Positions 19,117 to 28,258 of a stretch of 64,000 nt of DNA are shown here, one piece after another. The stretch spans positions 122,287-186,286 of the forward strand of contig CAJTPD010000006.1 in NCBI GenBank assembly GCA_910578105.1, in the 5' to 3' direction. Source of the DNA: an uncultured Odoribacter sp. GTDB lineage: Bacteria > Bacteroidota > Bacteroidia > Bacteroidales > Marinifilaceae. The notes under the pieces are model-generated. The model was not told the origin of the DNA and did not search any database. It saw only the letters and a program-made list of their open reading frames with translations. The position numbers were made by a program, and so were the translations under genes. Every line of letters begins with the position of its first letter. Positions within the stretch are counted from its first letter, which is position 1.

Positions 19117-21669
19117 ATGGTTAGAAAAGCGTTTCTTGGAATTCTGATAGCTTTGCTTTGTATTTGCCGGAGTGTGGCACAGTCGACAGATACAGTGAAG
19201 CAGCCGGAAGTCTTTTATTCAAGCCCAAAAACCTATGAGATTGGTGGAATTGAAGTAACGGGAATTGGGGTGCAATATGACCCTGAAACTTTGATACAGT
19301 TGTCGGGATTGGTTGTTGGTAGTGAGATTCAAATTCCGGGTGATGCAATTACGAGAGCAATCAGACGTTTGTATGAGCAGGGGTTGTTTTCTGATGTGAC
19401 TATTTCTGTAGACCGTTATCAGGGAAATAAAGTGTTTTTGATTTTGCATCTTGCTGAACGTCATAAGTTGTCAAGGATTAATTATGTGGGAATTAAGAAG
19501 GCGGAGGAGAATAAGCTGAAAGAGAAAATCAATTCTTTGCCAGGCAGTCAGGTTACTGATAATATGATTGCAAATCTGAAACGTATTATAGAAAAATATT
19601 ACAAAGAAAAAGGATATTACAACATTGACATAAAAGTTGTACAACGAGATGATCCGGAAAAACCAAATTTTGTTATTTTGGACATTACTGTAGAGCGTAA
19701 AAATAAAATAAAAATCAGCGAAATTGTCCTGACCGGTAATGAGGAGGTGAAAACGGGGAAGCTGAAAGGAGCAATGAAAAAGACCAAGGAGAAGTCTTTG
19801 GTGAATTTTTTCCGTTCTGCTAAATATATTGAGGCAAATTATGAAGATGATAAGTATAATTTGCTGGATAAGTATAATGAGTTGGGGTACCGGGATGCTG
19901 CTATTGTTGCTGACAGTGTTGTACAGGTTTCTCCGAACCGGGTAAAGATTTATGTGGATGTGGAGGAAGGGAATAAGTATTATTATAATGATATATCTTG
20001 GGTGGGAAATACTGTGATAGATTCTGAAAAGCTTTCTGCTTTGCTGAATCTGAAGAAAGGGGATGTTTATAATAAGAAGTATTTTAATGAACGGTTGGAG
20101 GCTGATGAGGATGGTGTCGGGAATTATTTTTACCGGAATAACGGGTATTTGTTTTATCGGGCCATGCCGGTAGAGACGGTTGTTGGTAAGGATTCTATCA
20201 ATGTGGAGATTCGTATTTTTGAAGGTCCGCAGGCGACGATTGACCGGGTGGCTATTAAGGGGAATACCCGCACTCACGAGCATGTAATCCGGCGGGAGTT
20301 ATATACTTATCCCGGCGAGTTGTTTAGCCGGGATGATATTATGCGTAGTCTCCGGGAGTTGGCTAATTTGGGACATTTTGATCCGGAGAAGCTGGAGCCG
20401 AAGCCTGTGAATGCGAATCAGGAAGCGGGTACAGTGGATATTGAATATCATGTGGAAGAAAAAGCCAATGATAAGATTGAAATATCCGGGGGTTGGGGAG
20501 CCGGAATGATTATTGGTTCTGTCGGTCTTACTTTTACCAATTTTTCCATGCGTAATATTTTTAATTGGGAATCTTACCGGCCTTTGCCTCAGGGAGATGG
20601 TCAGACTTTGTCTTTGAAGGCTCAGACGAATGGTAAATATTATACTTCGTTCAGTGTGTCTTTTCGTGAACCTTGGTTGGGAGGAAAGAAACCGAATTCG
20701 TTGAGCGTTTCGGCTTATTATTCCCGCCAGACTGGTTATTCCCGGAGTTATTATAAGTCTTATTATGCCGGAAATGCATCAAAAATGTATGATACGGATC
20801 AGTTGATGACAACTTTTGGAGTTACTGCAGGTCTGGGGCGGCGTATTACCTGGCCGGATGATTTCTTTATGATGTCTACCTCTATATCTTACCAACGTTA
20901 TTCGTTGAAGAATTGGCCGTATTATATTATCAGCAATGGTAATTCTAATAATCTTTCGTTTGAAGTTCTTTTGCAAAGAAGTTCTATTGATAATCCGCTG
21001 TATACCCGGAAAGGTTCCACTTTCACGGTTGGGTTGACTTTCACACCGCCTTATTCCTGGTTTACCGACAGGGATTATTCGAGTCCGAATATTAAGGATA
21101 AGGATAAGTATCGTTGGATAGAATTTCATAAATGGAAATTTCAGGGTAAGATATTTATGCCATTGGATAAGAAAGAGAAGTTTGTTTTATATGCTGGAGC
21201 TCAATATGGTTATCTGGGACATTTTAACAAAAACAAACGTTCGCCTTTTGAAGGGTTTGAAATGGGAGGTGACGGAATGTCCGGTTATAGTTTGTATGGT
21301 CGTGAGTATATTGGATTGCGGGGATATGAGAATGGCTCATTGACAAATGCCGGTTCCAGTTTTATTGCTCCTGATGCTTCGGATGCCAGCCTGTATTCAA
21401 AATTGACGATGGAATTGCGTTATCCGATTTCTTTGGCACAGTCGGCTACAATTTATGCTTTGGCTTTTCTGGAAGCTGGTAATTCCTGGTATGAACTGAA
21501 AGATTTTGAGCCGTTTAATTTATACCGTTCTGCCGGAGTAGGTTTGCGTGTTTTCTTGCCGATGTTCGGTTTATTGGGAATAGATTGGGGATATGGTTTT
21601 GACCCTGTTCCGGGACGTTCCGGTGCTGCCGGTTCTCAGATTCATTTTGTGTTGGGGCAAGAGTTTTAA
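19117..21669 (+). CDS. bamA: Outer-membrane protein assembly factor BamA
   Basis: An 850-aa protein with signal peptide (about 1-21, ending RSVAQ). POTRA repeats fill about residues 35-450 (YEIGGIEVTGIG; LSRINYVGIKKAEENKLKEKI; KIKISEIVLTGNEEV; ATIDRVAIKGNTRTHEHVIRREL). An Omp85 16-strand barrel follows to a terminal aromatic residue (IHFVLGQEF). The conserved lid-loop region is visible as GYSLYGREYIGLRGYENGS. BamA folds and inserts outer-membrane proteins. The next two genes encode Skp/OmpH chaperones that deliver such substrates, a common arrangement. Length is usual for Bacteroidetes BamA with five POTRAs. Confidence 0.95.
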   Translation: MVRKAFLGILIALLCICRSVAQSTDTVKQPEVFYSSPKTYEIGGIEVTGIGVQYDPETLIQLSGLVVGSEIQIPGDAITRAIRRLYEQGLFSDVTISVDRYQGNKVFLILHLAERHKLSRINYVGIKKAEENKLKEKINSLPGSQVTDNMIANLKRIIEKYYKEKGYYNIDIKVVQRDDPEKPNFVILDITVERKNKIKISEIVLTGNEEVKTGKLKGAMKKTKEKSLVNFFRSAKYIEANYEDDKYNLLDKYNELGYRDAAIVADSVVQVSPNRVKIYVDVEEGNKYYYNDISWVGNTVIDSEKLSALLNLKKGDVYNKKYFNERLEADEDGVGNYFYRNNGYLFYRAMPVETVVGKDSINVEIRIFEGPQATIDRVAIKGNTRTHEHVIRRELYTYPGELFSRDDIMRSLRELANLGHFDPEKLEPKPVNANQEAGTVDIEYHVEEKANDKIEISGGWGAGMIIGSVGLTFTNFSMRNIFNWESYRPLPQGDGQTLSLKAQTNGKYYTSFSVSFREPWLGGKKPNSLSVSAYYSRQTGYSRSYYKSYYAGNASKMYDTDQLMTTFGVTAGLGRRITWPDDFFMMSTSISYQRYSLKNWPYYIISNGNSNNLSFEVLLQRSSIDNPLYTRKGSTFTVGLTFTPPYSWFTDRDYSSPNIKDKDKYRWIEFHKWKFQGKIFMPLDKKEKFVLYAGAQYGYLGHFNKNKRSPFEGFEMGGDGMSGYSLYGREYIGLRGYENGSLTNAGSSFIAPDASDASLYSKLTMELRYPISLAQSATIYALAFLEAGNSWYELKDFEPFNLYRSAGVGLRVFLPMFGLLGIDWGYGFDPVPGRSGAAGSQIHFVLGQEF

Positions 21670-21710
21670 TTTCTGAAAGGGATTAAAATTCTTTTAATGT
21701 TTTATGTTTC

Positions 21711-22271
21711 ATGTTTAAAATGCGGCATATACAATTGAAAAGCGGATTTATTTTATTATTTTTGTGTTGTTTGTTCATTGAAGTTAATGCACAGAGTGTC
21801 ACGCGTTATGCTTTTGTCAATTTGGAATACATTTTAAAAAGTATACCGGATTATGCGAAGGCGCAGGATGAATTAAACAATTATTCCCTGAAATTACAGG
21901 CTGATATTGATGCTGTATATATAGAGGTGGCAGAGTTGCAGAGTAAATATAATGCAGATAAGGTGTTTTTGACGCCTTCTATGCGGGAGCAACGGGAAAA
22001 AGAGATTGCAGCGAAAGAAAATAAAGCCCGCTTGCTGCAGCAGCAGTATTTTGGAACAAACGGAATTCTTTTTGCTAAACGGGAAGAATTGGTAAAGCCT
22101 TTGCAGGATGAGGTATTGGCAGTGATTAAGGATGTAGCTAAAGAAGGTAATTTCGGAATGATTATTGATGTGGCTGCAGATAATTCGGTTGTTTATTTTG
22201 ATCCCAAGTTGGATAAAAGTAATCTTGTATTGAGAAAGTTGGGCTATTCTGTGAAAAAACAGGAAGAATAA
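21711..22271 (+). CDS. OmpH/Skp-family periplasmic chaperone (first copy)
   Basis: A 186-aa protein with signal peptide (ending FIEVNAQ). It has the Skp layout: a short beta strand (RYAFVNLEYILKSIPDY), a long coiled-coil hairpin rich in Q/E/K (about 50-130), and a return strand (NFGMIIDVAADNSVVYFDP). Skp-like trimers hold unfolded outer-membrane proteins for BamA, whose gene ends 41 bp upstream. It is longer and more divergent than the second copy downstream, with an extra C-terminal tail (KLGYSVKKQEE). Start could be ATG 21711 or ATG 21720. Confidence 0.9.
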   Translation: MFKMRHIQLKSGFILLFLCCLFIEVNAQSVTRYAFVNLEYILKSIPDYAKAQDELNNYSLKLQADIDAVYIEVAELQSKYNADKVFLTPSMREQREKEIAAKENKARLLQQQYFGTNGILFAKREELVKPLQDEVLAVIKDVAKEGNFGMIIDVAADNSVVYFDPKLDKSNLVLRKLGYSVKKQEE

Positions 22272-22333
22272 CAGATCGCAGATCTAGTGATAAATGAGAA
22301 TTAAATTTAGATGAATTAACAAAAATCAGAATT

Positions 22334-22840
22334 ATGAAGAATACAATTAAATGGATTGTGCTTTTAGCGTTTACTTTCACTGCAATGGGAGTTTCTGCAC
22401 AGGTTAAACTGGGCCATATTGATGCTCAGAAATTAGTTTCAACTATGCCTGAAACAATTGCTGCTCAGAAGCAGTTAGAGGAAAAACAGGCTGAAATAGA
22501 AAAGGAATTGACTAATATGCAGGAACAATTTCAGGCTAAGGCTACAGAATATAGTAAGAATGCCAAAACTTATTCTGATGTAGTGCTTGCTGCCAAGCAA
22601 CAAGAAATACAAGAAATGGAGCAGCGTATCATGCGTTTTCAGCAGATTGCTGTAGAAAATTTGCAGAAGACCCGGGAAGAATTAATGAATCCGATTGTTA
22701 CGAAAGCAATGGATGCAATTAAAGCAGTTGGTAAAGAGAATGGTTTTACTTATATTTATGATAACGGAGCTTTGCTTTATACTGCTGAAACGGCAGAGGA
22801 TATTTTGCCATTGGTAAAGAAGAAGCTGGGTTTGCAGTAA
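22334..22840 (+). CDS. OmpH/Skp-family periplasmic chaperone (second copy)
   Basis: A 168-aa paralogue of the preceding protein with signal peptide (ending GVSAQ), VKLGHIDAQKLVSTMPE at the mature start, a long charged coiled coil (about 45-120), and a closing strand FTYIYDNGALLYT. It is probably cotranscribed with bamA and the first copy. A strong terminator lies ~45 bp downstream, marking the end of the nadK-to-ompH block. Confidence 0.92.
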   Translation: MKNTIKWIVLLAFTFTAMGVSAQVKLGHIDAQKLVSTMPETIAAQKQLEEKQAEIEKELTNMQEQFQAKATEYSKNAKTYSDVVLAAKQQEIQEMEQRIMRFQQIAVENLQKTREELMNPIVTKAMDAIKAVGKENGFTYIYDNGALLYTAETAEDILPLVKKKLGLQ

Positions 22841-22886
22841 TCTGTCCTGAATAAGTTTACTTGTGGATTTCCGCTATTCGGACAAT

Positions 22887-22934
22887 AAAATATCTCTTTT
22901 TGATTGGGATTCAATCAGAAAGAGATATTTTTTT
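22887..22934 (+). terminator. Rho-independent terminator after the ompH pair
   Basis: A 19-bp stem (22887-22905 with 22913-22931, one G-U pair), a 7-base loop GGGATTC and a trailing T-run. It closes the bamA-ompH transcript and shows that an ATG at 22904, inside the stem, cannot be the murI start. Confidence 0.92.
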
Positions 22935-22947
22935 TGAAATGTTGCGT

Positions 22948-22955
22948 TATTTTTG
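22948..22955 (+). promoter_or_regulatory. -7 promoter box of murI
   Basis: TATTTTTG matches TAnnTTTG and sits between the terminator and the murI start, placing transcription start near 22960. Confidence 0.5.
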
Positions 22956-22984
22956 TTTTGTCTAATGTAATGGAAGGGATGTTT

Positions 22985-23818
22985 ATGTCAAAAGGTGAAA
23001 ATATAGGAATTTTTGATTCCGGTTATGGTGGATTGACAATATTGAAGGAGATTATAAAAGTGCTGCCTCAGTATGATTATATCTATTTGGGAGATAATGC
23101 CCGGGCACCTTATGGAACGCGTTCTTTTGAAGTTGTTTATCATTATACCCGGGAGGCAGTGAACCGGCTTTTTGATATGGGATGCCGGATGGTTATTCTG
23201 GCTTGCAATACAGCTTCTGCAAAAGCTCTCCGGACTATTCAGCAGGTAGATTTACCCAGACAGGATCCGTCCAGAAGAGTGCTTGGAGTAATCCGTCCAA
23301 GCATAGAGGCATTGTCCGGCTATTCTTCGAACGGACATATCGGTATATTGGCGACCCGTGGGACAGTGGCTTCGGAATCTTATCCGATGGAAATTGAAAA
23401 GTTGTATGGTGTTGGTCGGTTTAAGATTACTCAGTTGGCTTGTCCGATGTGGGTGCCTTTAGTAGAAAACAATGAGTTGACCGGTGAAGGTACGGAATTT
23501 TTTATCCGCAAGTATCTGACCCAATTGTTTACTTTGGATCCTGATATTGATACGATCGTGTTGGGGTGTACTCATTATCCTTTGTTGAGGCCATTGATAG
23601 CCCGTTTTGTTCCGCCGCACGTAAAAATTATCGGACAGGGGCATATAGTGGCCGATAGTTTGGCTAATTATTTGGTCCGGCATCCTGAGATGGAAAGAAG
23701 GTTGGGGTGTGGGGGAAGTGTTTCTTATTATACGACGGACAAGGCTGAACTTTTTGAGCAGATGGCAGGGATATTTATGGGATATGAAATTGAATGTGCT
23801 AATGTGCAAATATGTTGA
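22985..23818 (+). CDS. murI: Glutamate racemase
   Basis: It interconverts L- and D-glutamate to supply D-Glu for peptidoglycan. Visible motifs are the N-terminal IGIFDSGYGGLT, the first catalytic Cys in MVILACNTASAKALR and the second in DTIVLGCTHYPLLRP, with GDNARAPYGTRS between. The frame is open back to 22904, but that ATG lies inside a terminator. ATG 22985 follows a purine-rich GGAAGGG at good spacing and gives the usual N-terminus (MSKGENIGIF); ATG 22970 and 22979 are alternatives. It is transcribed apart from the ompH genes. Confidence 0.94.
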   Translation: MSKGENIGIFDSGYGGLTILKEIIKVLPQYDYIYLGDNARAPYGTRSFEVVYHYTREAVNRLFDMGCRMVILACNTASAKALRTIQQVDLPRQDPSRRVLGVIRPSIEALSGYSSNGHIGILATRGTVASESYPMEIEKLYGVGRFKITQLACPMWVPLVENNELTGEGTEFFIRKYLTQLFTLDPDIDTIVLGCTHYPLLRPLIARFVPPHVKIIGQGHIVADSLANYLVRHPEMERRLGCGGSVSYYTTDKAELFEQMAGIFMGYEIECANVQIC

Positions 23819-23846
23819 AGACCGAGCTTACATATTATTTTTTTTA

Positions 23847-23854
23847 TATCTTTG
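23847..23854 (+). promoter_or_regulatory. -7 promoter box of the relA/spoT-like gene
   Basis: TATCTTTG, a consensus Bacteroidetes -7 box, 34 bp before the start codon. No TTTG is seen at -33. Confidence 0.55.
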
Positions 23855-23888
23855 AACAAAGTAAAATACTGCCAGTTGCGATTATCAT

Positions 23889-26066
23889 ATGACAGAACAG
23901 GAACATATCAAAGAGGCTTTTGAAGAGTTGCTGAAATCTTTACGGAAAGATACTTCGAAAGAAAGCAGGCAAAGGATAAAGGAAGCTTTTGAGTTTGCTA
24001 ATGAGGCTCATAAAGGCGTGCGGAGAAGATCGGGTGAACCTTATATTATGCATCCTTTGGCGGTGGCAAAGATTGCTACCAGTGAAATTGGGCTGGGAAC
24101 CACTTCGGTAATAGCAGCTTTGCTCCACGATGTTGTTGAAGATACCGATTATACGGTAGAAGATATTTCTAATCTTTTTGGTCCTAAAGTAGCTTCGATA
24201 GTTGATGGTCTGACTAAGATTAGCGGGGTGATGGGTTCTGATACAAGCCAGCAGGCAGAAAGTTTCCGAAAAATGATTCTTACTTTGGCGGATGATGTCC
24301 GGGTAATTCTGATAAAGATTGCAGACCGGTTGCATAATATGCGGACTTTGGCTTCAATGCCTGAGCACAAACAAGTAAAGATTGCGAGTGAAACGCTTTA
24401 TATTTATGCTCCTTTGGCGCACCGGATGGGACTTCATGCTATTAAAACAGAACTTGAGGATTTGAGTATGAAGTATGAACATCCGGAGGAGTATGAAGTG
24501 ATCAATCAGAAAATAGAGGCTTATAAGCGGCAATTTTCTGCTTTGTTTACGGAGTTTATCAACCCCATCCGGCAGAAACTTAGCAGTAATGGATATGAAT
24601 ATACCATAACGGCCCGTACTAAGAGTGTTTATTCTGTGTGGCTGAAGATGCAGCGACGGAATATTAGTTTTGATGAAATTTTTGATTTGCTGGCTGTACG
24701 TATTGTTTTTAAACCAAAAGAAGATCAGCCGGAAAAATGGCAATGTTGGAATATTTATTCTTTGATTACTGACATATATAGTCCGAAACCTGAGCGAATC
24801 CGGGATTGGGTGAGTGTACCCAAAGCTAATGGTTATGAGGCGTTGCATCTGACGGTTATGGGACCAGAGGGCCAGTGGTTCGAAGTTCAGATCCGCTCGG
24901 AGCGAATGGATGAGGTTGCGGAGAAGGGGTTGGCTGCCCACTGGAAATATAAAAATGAAGGAGAAAGTTCGGAGTTGGACAAATGGCTTGCGGGTATAAA
25001 AGAAATATTGGATCAGCCGGATGCCACTGCCTTAGAATTTCTGGATGAATTTAAACTGAACTTGTTTGCTAAGGAAATCCGGGTATTCACACCGAAAGGA
25101 TATATGCGAACTTTACCCAAAGGGGCTACTGCCTTGGATTTTGCTTATGATATTCATACTGAAATCGGTAACACTTGTATTGGAGCGAAAGTCAATCATA
25201 AGCTGGTGCCTATGAGTCATAAACTCGCCAGCGGAGATCAGGTGGAAATACTGACCAGTGACAAGCAAAGGCCTCAGAAAGAATGGCTGGACTTCGTGGT
25301 TACGGCAAAGGCTCGTACTCATATCAATGCTGTTTTTAAAAAATACAGGAAAGAATTGTTACGGAACGGGATTACCATTTATGAGGCTTTGGTGAAAAGG
25401 CTGGGTTTACCTCCTACTTCAGAGACATTGAATAAAGTGTTGAACGATTATGTGCTGACCAACCGGGATGATTTGTATGTTGAAATAGGAAAGCATAATA
25501 TTACAGAGGATGATTTGGAGAAAGTTCTCCGGAAAAGGACGGAAAACCGGTTTGTCAAATATTGGAAATTGCAATTCTTGTGGAGTGGAAAAGATGGAGA
25601 TGAAAAGAAAAAACACCGTACAGACGTTCCTATTGATCCGGATGCTGATTTTGTGATTGCTCCGTGTTGTAACCCTATTCCGGGAGATGATGTGGTGGGA
25701 CTGAATATTGCAGGTACAAAAGTTACTGTGCATAAACGTTCTTGTCCGGAGGCTATCCGGTTGATGGCCAGTTTCGGAGATAAGATTGTTCCGGTAAAAT
25801 GGGTGAGCCATAAACTGATGTCTTTTTTAGCTGTGATTAAAATAACTGGTATTGATACTTCGGGTATTGCCGGTGAGATTGCTACGTTGATAGCTAAGGA
25901 GGAAAAAGTGAGTATGCGGATGATTCATTTTGATACCCGGGATGGGATTTTTGAGGGAATAATTCATCTTTATGTGCATAATACGGCAGATTTGAATAAT
26001 ATTGTTTCCCGGATTTTTCAGGTGAAAGGTGTGGAGAATGTAATGAGGATAGAAGCAGAAAATTAG
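23889..26066 (+). CDS. Bifunctional (p)ppGpp synthetase/hydrolase (RelA/SpoT family)
   Basis: A 725-aa long RSH enzyme. The hydrolase HD domain (about 45-195) has its metal and catalytic motifs: [23 protein letters not shown] and [12 protein letters not shown]. The synthetase domain (about 240-370) has [37 protein letters not shown] and [25 protein letters not shown] domain (about 400-460; [20 protein letters not shown]), a Cys-containing zinc-finger-like segment ([13 protein letters not shown]) and an ACT domain (about 650-725) follow. With both catalytic sets intact it should make and degrade the alarmone. It is followed 43 bp downstream by a Fur-family gene, probably in the same transcript. 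Confidence 0.95.
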   Translation: MTEQEHIKEAFEELLKSLRKDTSKESRQRIKEAFEFANEAHKGVRRRSGEPYIMHPLAVAKIATSEIGLGTTSVIAALLHDVVEDTDYTVEDISNLFGPKVASIVDGLTKISGVMGSDTSQQAESFRKMILTLADDVRVILIKIADRLHNMRTLASMPEHKQVKIASETLYIYAPLAHRMGLHAIKTELEDLSMKYEHPEEYEVINQKIEAYKRQFSALFTEFINPIRQKLSSNGYEYTITARTKSVYSVWLKMQRRNISFDEIFDLLAVRIVFKPKEDQPEKWQCWNIYSLITDIYSPKPERIRDWVSVPKANGYEALHLTVMGPEGQWFEVQIRSERMDEVAEKGLAAHWKYKNEGESSELDKWLAGIKEILDQPDATALEFLDEFKLNLFAKEIRVFTPKGYMRTLPKGATALDFAYDIHTEIGNTCIGAKVNHKLVPMSHKLASGDQVEILTSDKQRPQKEWLDFVVTAKARTHINAVFKKYRKELLRNGITIYEALVKRLGLPPTSETLNKVLNDYVLTNRDDLYVEIGKHNITEDDLEKVLRKRTENRFVKYWKLQFLWSGKDGDEKKKHRTDVPIDPDADFVIAPCCNPIPGDDVVGLNIAGTKVTVHKRSCPEAIRLMASFGDKIVPVKWVSHKLMSFLAVIKITGIDTSGIAGEIATLIAKEEKVSMRMIHFDTRDGIFEGIIHLYVHNTADLNNIVSRIFQVKGVENVMRIEAEN

Positions 26067-26109
26067 CCGGGGAAAGAGTTTTTGTTTAAGGAAGGGGAAA
26101 AGATATTTG

Positions 26110-26559
26110 ATGATGGAAAAGATAAAGGAGACGGTAAAGGAGATTTTTACGGCATATTTACAAAAAAAGGGACACCGGAAAACGCCTGAGCGGTATGCTA
26201 TACTGGATGAGATTTATTCTCACTCAGGACATTTTGATATAGAGTCGCTCTATATTTTTATGAAAAATAAAAATTACAGGGTAAGCCGGGCAACACTTTA
26301 TAATACCATAGAGCTTTTACTGGATTGCAGATTGGTTATAAAACATCAATTCGGGAATAATATTGCTCAGTATGAAAAAGCTTTTAATAATCAGCACCAT
26401 GAACATCTGATCTGCCAGAAATGCGGGAGGGTGGAAGAATTTTCTGATCCTCGTATAGATGAGGTGGTAGGACGTATCCAGGAAAGATACCAATTTTCTG
26501 TACATCATCATTTACTGTATATCTATGGTTTATGTGAAGCTTGTCGTTCCGAAGAATAA
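26110..26559 (+). CDS. Fur-family metalloregulator
   Basis: A ~149-aa winged-helix repressor. The DNA-binding part contains [16 protein letters not shown] and the recognition helix [17 protein letters not shown]. The dimerisation/metal part has [13 protein letters not shown] and the second Cys pair YGLCEACRS, so a structural Zn(Cys)4 site is intact, plus several His (HHEH, HHHL) for the regulatory metal. It may sense Fe2+, Zn2+, Mn2+ or peroxide; the sequence alone does not decide. A Fur-box-like 15-mer overlaps the feoAB promoter in this window (53926-53940), a possible target. Another in-frame start (TTG 26107) adjoins ATG 26110 and ATG 26113. Confidence 0.9.
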   Translation: MMEKIKETVKEIFTAYLQKKGHRKTPERYAILDEIYSHSGHFDIESLYIFMKNKNYRVSRATLYNTIELLLDCRLVIKHQFGNNIAQYEKAFNNQHHEHLICQKCGRVEEFSDPRIDEVVGRIQERYQFSVHHHLLYIYGLCEACRSEE

Positions 26560-26623
26560 TTGTTGAATGGTGTATTGTGGTCATAATGTTGATTGTTTTT
26601 TTCTGGAAAAAAGAAAAATTATC

Positions 26624-26631
26624 TAATTTTG
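26624..26631 (+). promoter_or_regulatory. -7 promoter box of purA
   Basis: TAATTTTG fits TAnnTTTG and lies 32 bp before the purA start. Confidence 0.5.
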
Positions 26632-26663
26632 TACGTTTGTGAAATCAAAAATTAAAGATACAA

Positions 26664-27932
26664 ATGAAAGTAGATGTGTTACTTGGGCTACAGTGGGGAG
26701 ATGAAGGAAAAGGTAAAGTTGTGGATGTACTTACTCCGGGATATGACATAGTTACCCGTTTTCAGGGGGGGCCTAATGCCGGGCATACCTTAGAATTTGA
26801 GGGGCAGAAATATGTTCTGCGTTCTATTCCTTCTGGAATTTTTCAAGGTGGAAAAACGAATATTATCGGTAATGGTGTTGTGCTGGATCCTATCTTGTTC
26901 CGGCAGGAAGCTGAAAGTTTAGCTGCCAGCGGACATGACCTTACCAAACAGTTGTGTATTTCCAAGAAAGCACATCTGATAATGCCTACTCATCGTGTAT
27001 TAGATGCTGCTTATGAGGCTGCAAAAGGAGCTGCAAAAATCGGTACAACCGGTAAGGGGATTGGGCCGACCTATACGGATAAAGTTAGCCGAAATGGATT
27101 GAGGGTGGGAGATATTCTGCATCATTTTGATGAAAAATATGCACAGGCAAAGAAAAAGCATGAGATAATCCTGAGCGGATTAAAATATGAATATGATATT
27201 GTAGCACTGGAGAAAGAGTGGTTTGAGGCTTTGGAATATCTGAAACGCTTCCGTTTGATTGACAGTGAGCATGTCCTGAATAATTTTCTGAAAGAAGGAA
27301 AGTCCGTTCTGGCAGAAGGAGCCCAGGGAACTATGCTGGATGTGGATTTTGGTTCTTATCCGTTTGTTACTTCTTCCAATACCGTTTGTGCAGGAGCTTG
27401 TACCGGCTTGGGGATTGCCCCCCGGAATATCGGTGAGGTGTACGGTATTTTCAAAGCATATTGTACCCGTGTAGGTGCCGGGCCTTTCCCGACGGAGTTG
27501 TTTGACGAAACCGGGGAAAAATTGTGTAAATTAGGACATGAATTTGGTGCGGTAACAGGGCGTAAACGTCGTTGTGGATGGATTGATTTGGTGGCATTAA
27601 AGTATGCTGTGATGATTAACGGAGTTAGCCAACTCATCATGATGAAAAGTGATGTTTTGGATGATTTTGATACAATAAAAGCTTGTGTAGCCTATAAAAT
27701 AAATGGTCAGGAAACTGAAGAATTTCCGTTTGATATCAGTGAAGGAGTGGAACCTGTGTATATTGAAATGCCGGGATGGAAAACTGATATGACCCGGATG
27801 ACGTCTGAGGATGAATTTCCGGAAGAATTTAATGCTTATGTAAATTTCCTGGAAGAGGAGTTGGGGGTTCCGGTTAAAATCGTATCGGTGGGACCGGACC
27901 GGGAGCAAACGATTATCCGGTATGAAGATTGA
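26664..27932 (+). CDS. purA: Adenylosuccinate synthetase
   Basis: A 422-aa GTP-dependent enzyme joining IMP and aspartate in AMP synthesis. The N-terminal P-loop-like LLGLQWGDEGKGKVVD (about 6-21), the IMP-binding GPNAGHTLEF, the GTTGKGIGPTYTDKVSRNG segment, EGAQGTMLDVDFGSYPFVTSS and TGRKRRCGWIDLVALKYA are all present and in order. Length is normal. It stands alone, with its own promoter box and a 326-bp gap after it. Confidence 0.96.
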   Translation: MKVDVLLGLQWGDEGKGKVVDVLTPGYDIVTRFQGGPNAGHTLEFEGQKYVLRSIPSGIFQGGKTNIIGNGVVLDPILFRQEAESLAASGHDLTKQLCISKKAHLIMPTHRVLDAAYEAAKGAAKIGTTGKGIGPTYTDKVSRNGLRVGDILHHFDEKYAQAKKKHEIILSGLKYEYDIVALEKEWFEALEYLKRFRLIDSEHVLNNFLKEGKSVLAEGAQGTMLDVDFGSYPFVTSSNTVCAGACTGLGIAPRNIGEVYGIFKAYCTRVGAGPFPTELFDETGEKLCKLGHEFGAVTGRKRRCGWIDLVALKYAVMINGVSQLIMMKSDVLDDFDTIKACVAYKINGQETEEFPFDISEGVEPVYIEMPGWKTDMTRMTSEDEFPEEFNAYVNFLEEELGVPVKIVSVGPDREQTIIRYED

Positions 27933-27986
27933 CAGGAAACAAAGATAAACTTTCGTTGACGGGTATTAAAAATTTCTTTTAGAGTT

Positions 27987-28048
27987 AATCGGCGGAATTA
28001 AATTTCTTGATGAGATTGTAGGTCACAAGGAATTTAATTCCGCCGATT
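27987..28048. repeat. Long perfect inverted repeat (hairpin) downstream of purA
   Basis: The 18-bp arms 27987-28004 and 28031-28048 are exact reverse complements (AATCGGCGGAATTAAATT). The pairing can continue inward with a T-G wobble and CTTG/CAAG to about 23 bp, leaving a 16-base loop. There is no T-run after it, so it is not a standard terminator. Confidence 0.85.
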
Positions 28049-28224
28049 TGTTAAGAGGCTGTTTTCTTCTGCCGGATAAAGATTCTCTTTGTACGGGTGC
28101 TTGGAATCCGGAATGTGTATGTTAGATTTTCAATCTGCAATAAATCCTGCACCTTAACATAGTACAAATAAATTTGCCCTCTGTGTTCGGTTTGCAATTT
28201 ATTTTATAAACATGGCATTTTTAT

Positions 28225-28232
28225 TAAATTTG
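28225..28232 (+). promoter_or_regulatory. -7 promoter box of the antiporter gene
   Basis: TAAATTTG fits TAnnTTTG, 26 bp before the start codon. A second candidate of the same sequence is at 28169-28176. Confidence 0.45.
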
Positions 28233-28258
28233 TCTGTCTGAAAATAATTTACTGGCCT

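Larger units (their letters stand above)
27933..28258. other. Intergenic region with a long hairpin and promoter boxes
   Basis: No gene is visible in these 326 bp. A long inverted repeat occupies 27987-28048. Two boxes fitting TAnnTTTG occur at 28169-28176 and 28225-28232 upstream of the antiporter gene. The remaining sequence is AT-rich and shows no tRNA or conserved RNA that I recognise. Confidence 0.6.

Noticed and set aside
21682..21698. Small inverted repeat ATTAAAA..TTTTAAT after bamA as a terminator
   Set aside because: All A/T, only 7 bp, and the adjoining ompH genes are expected in the same transcript.
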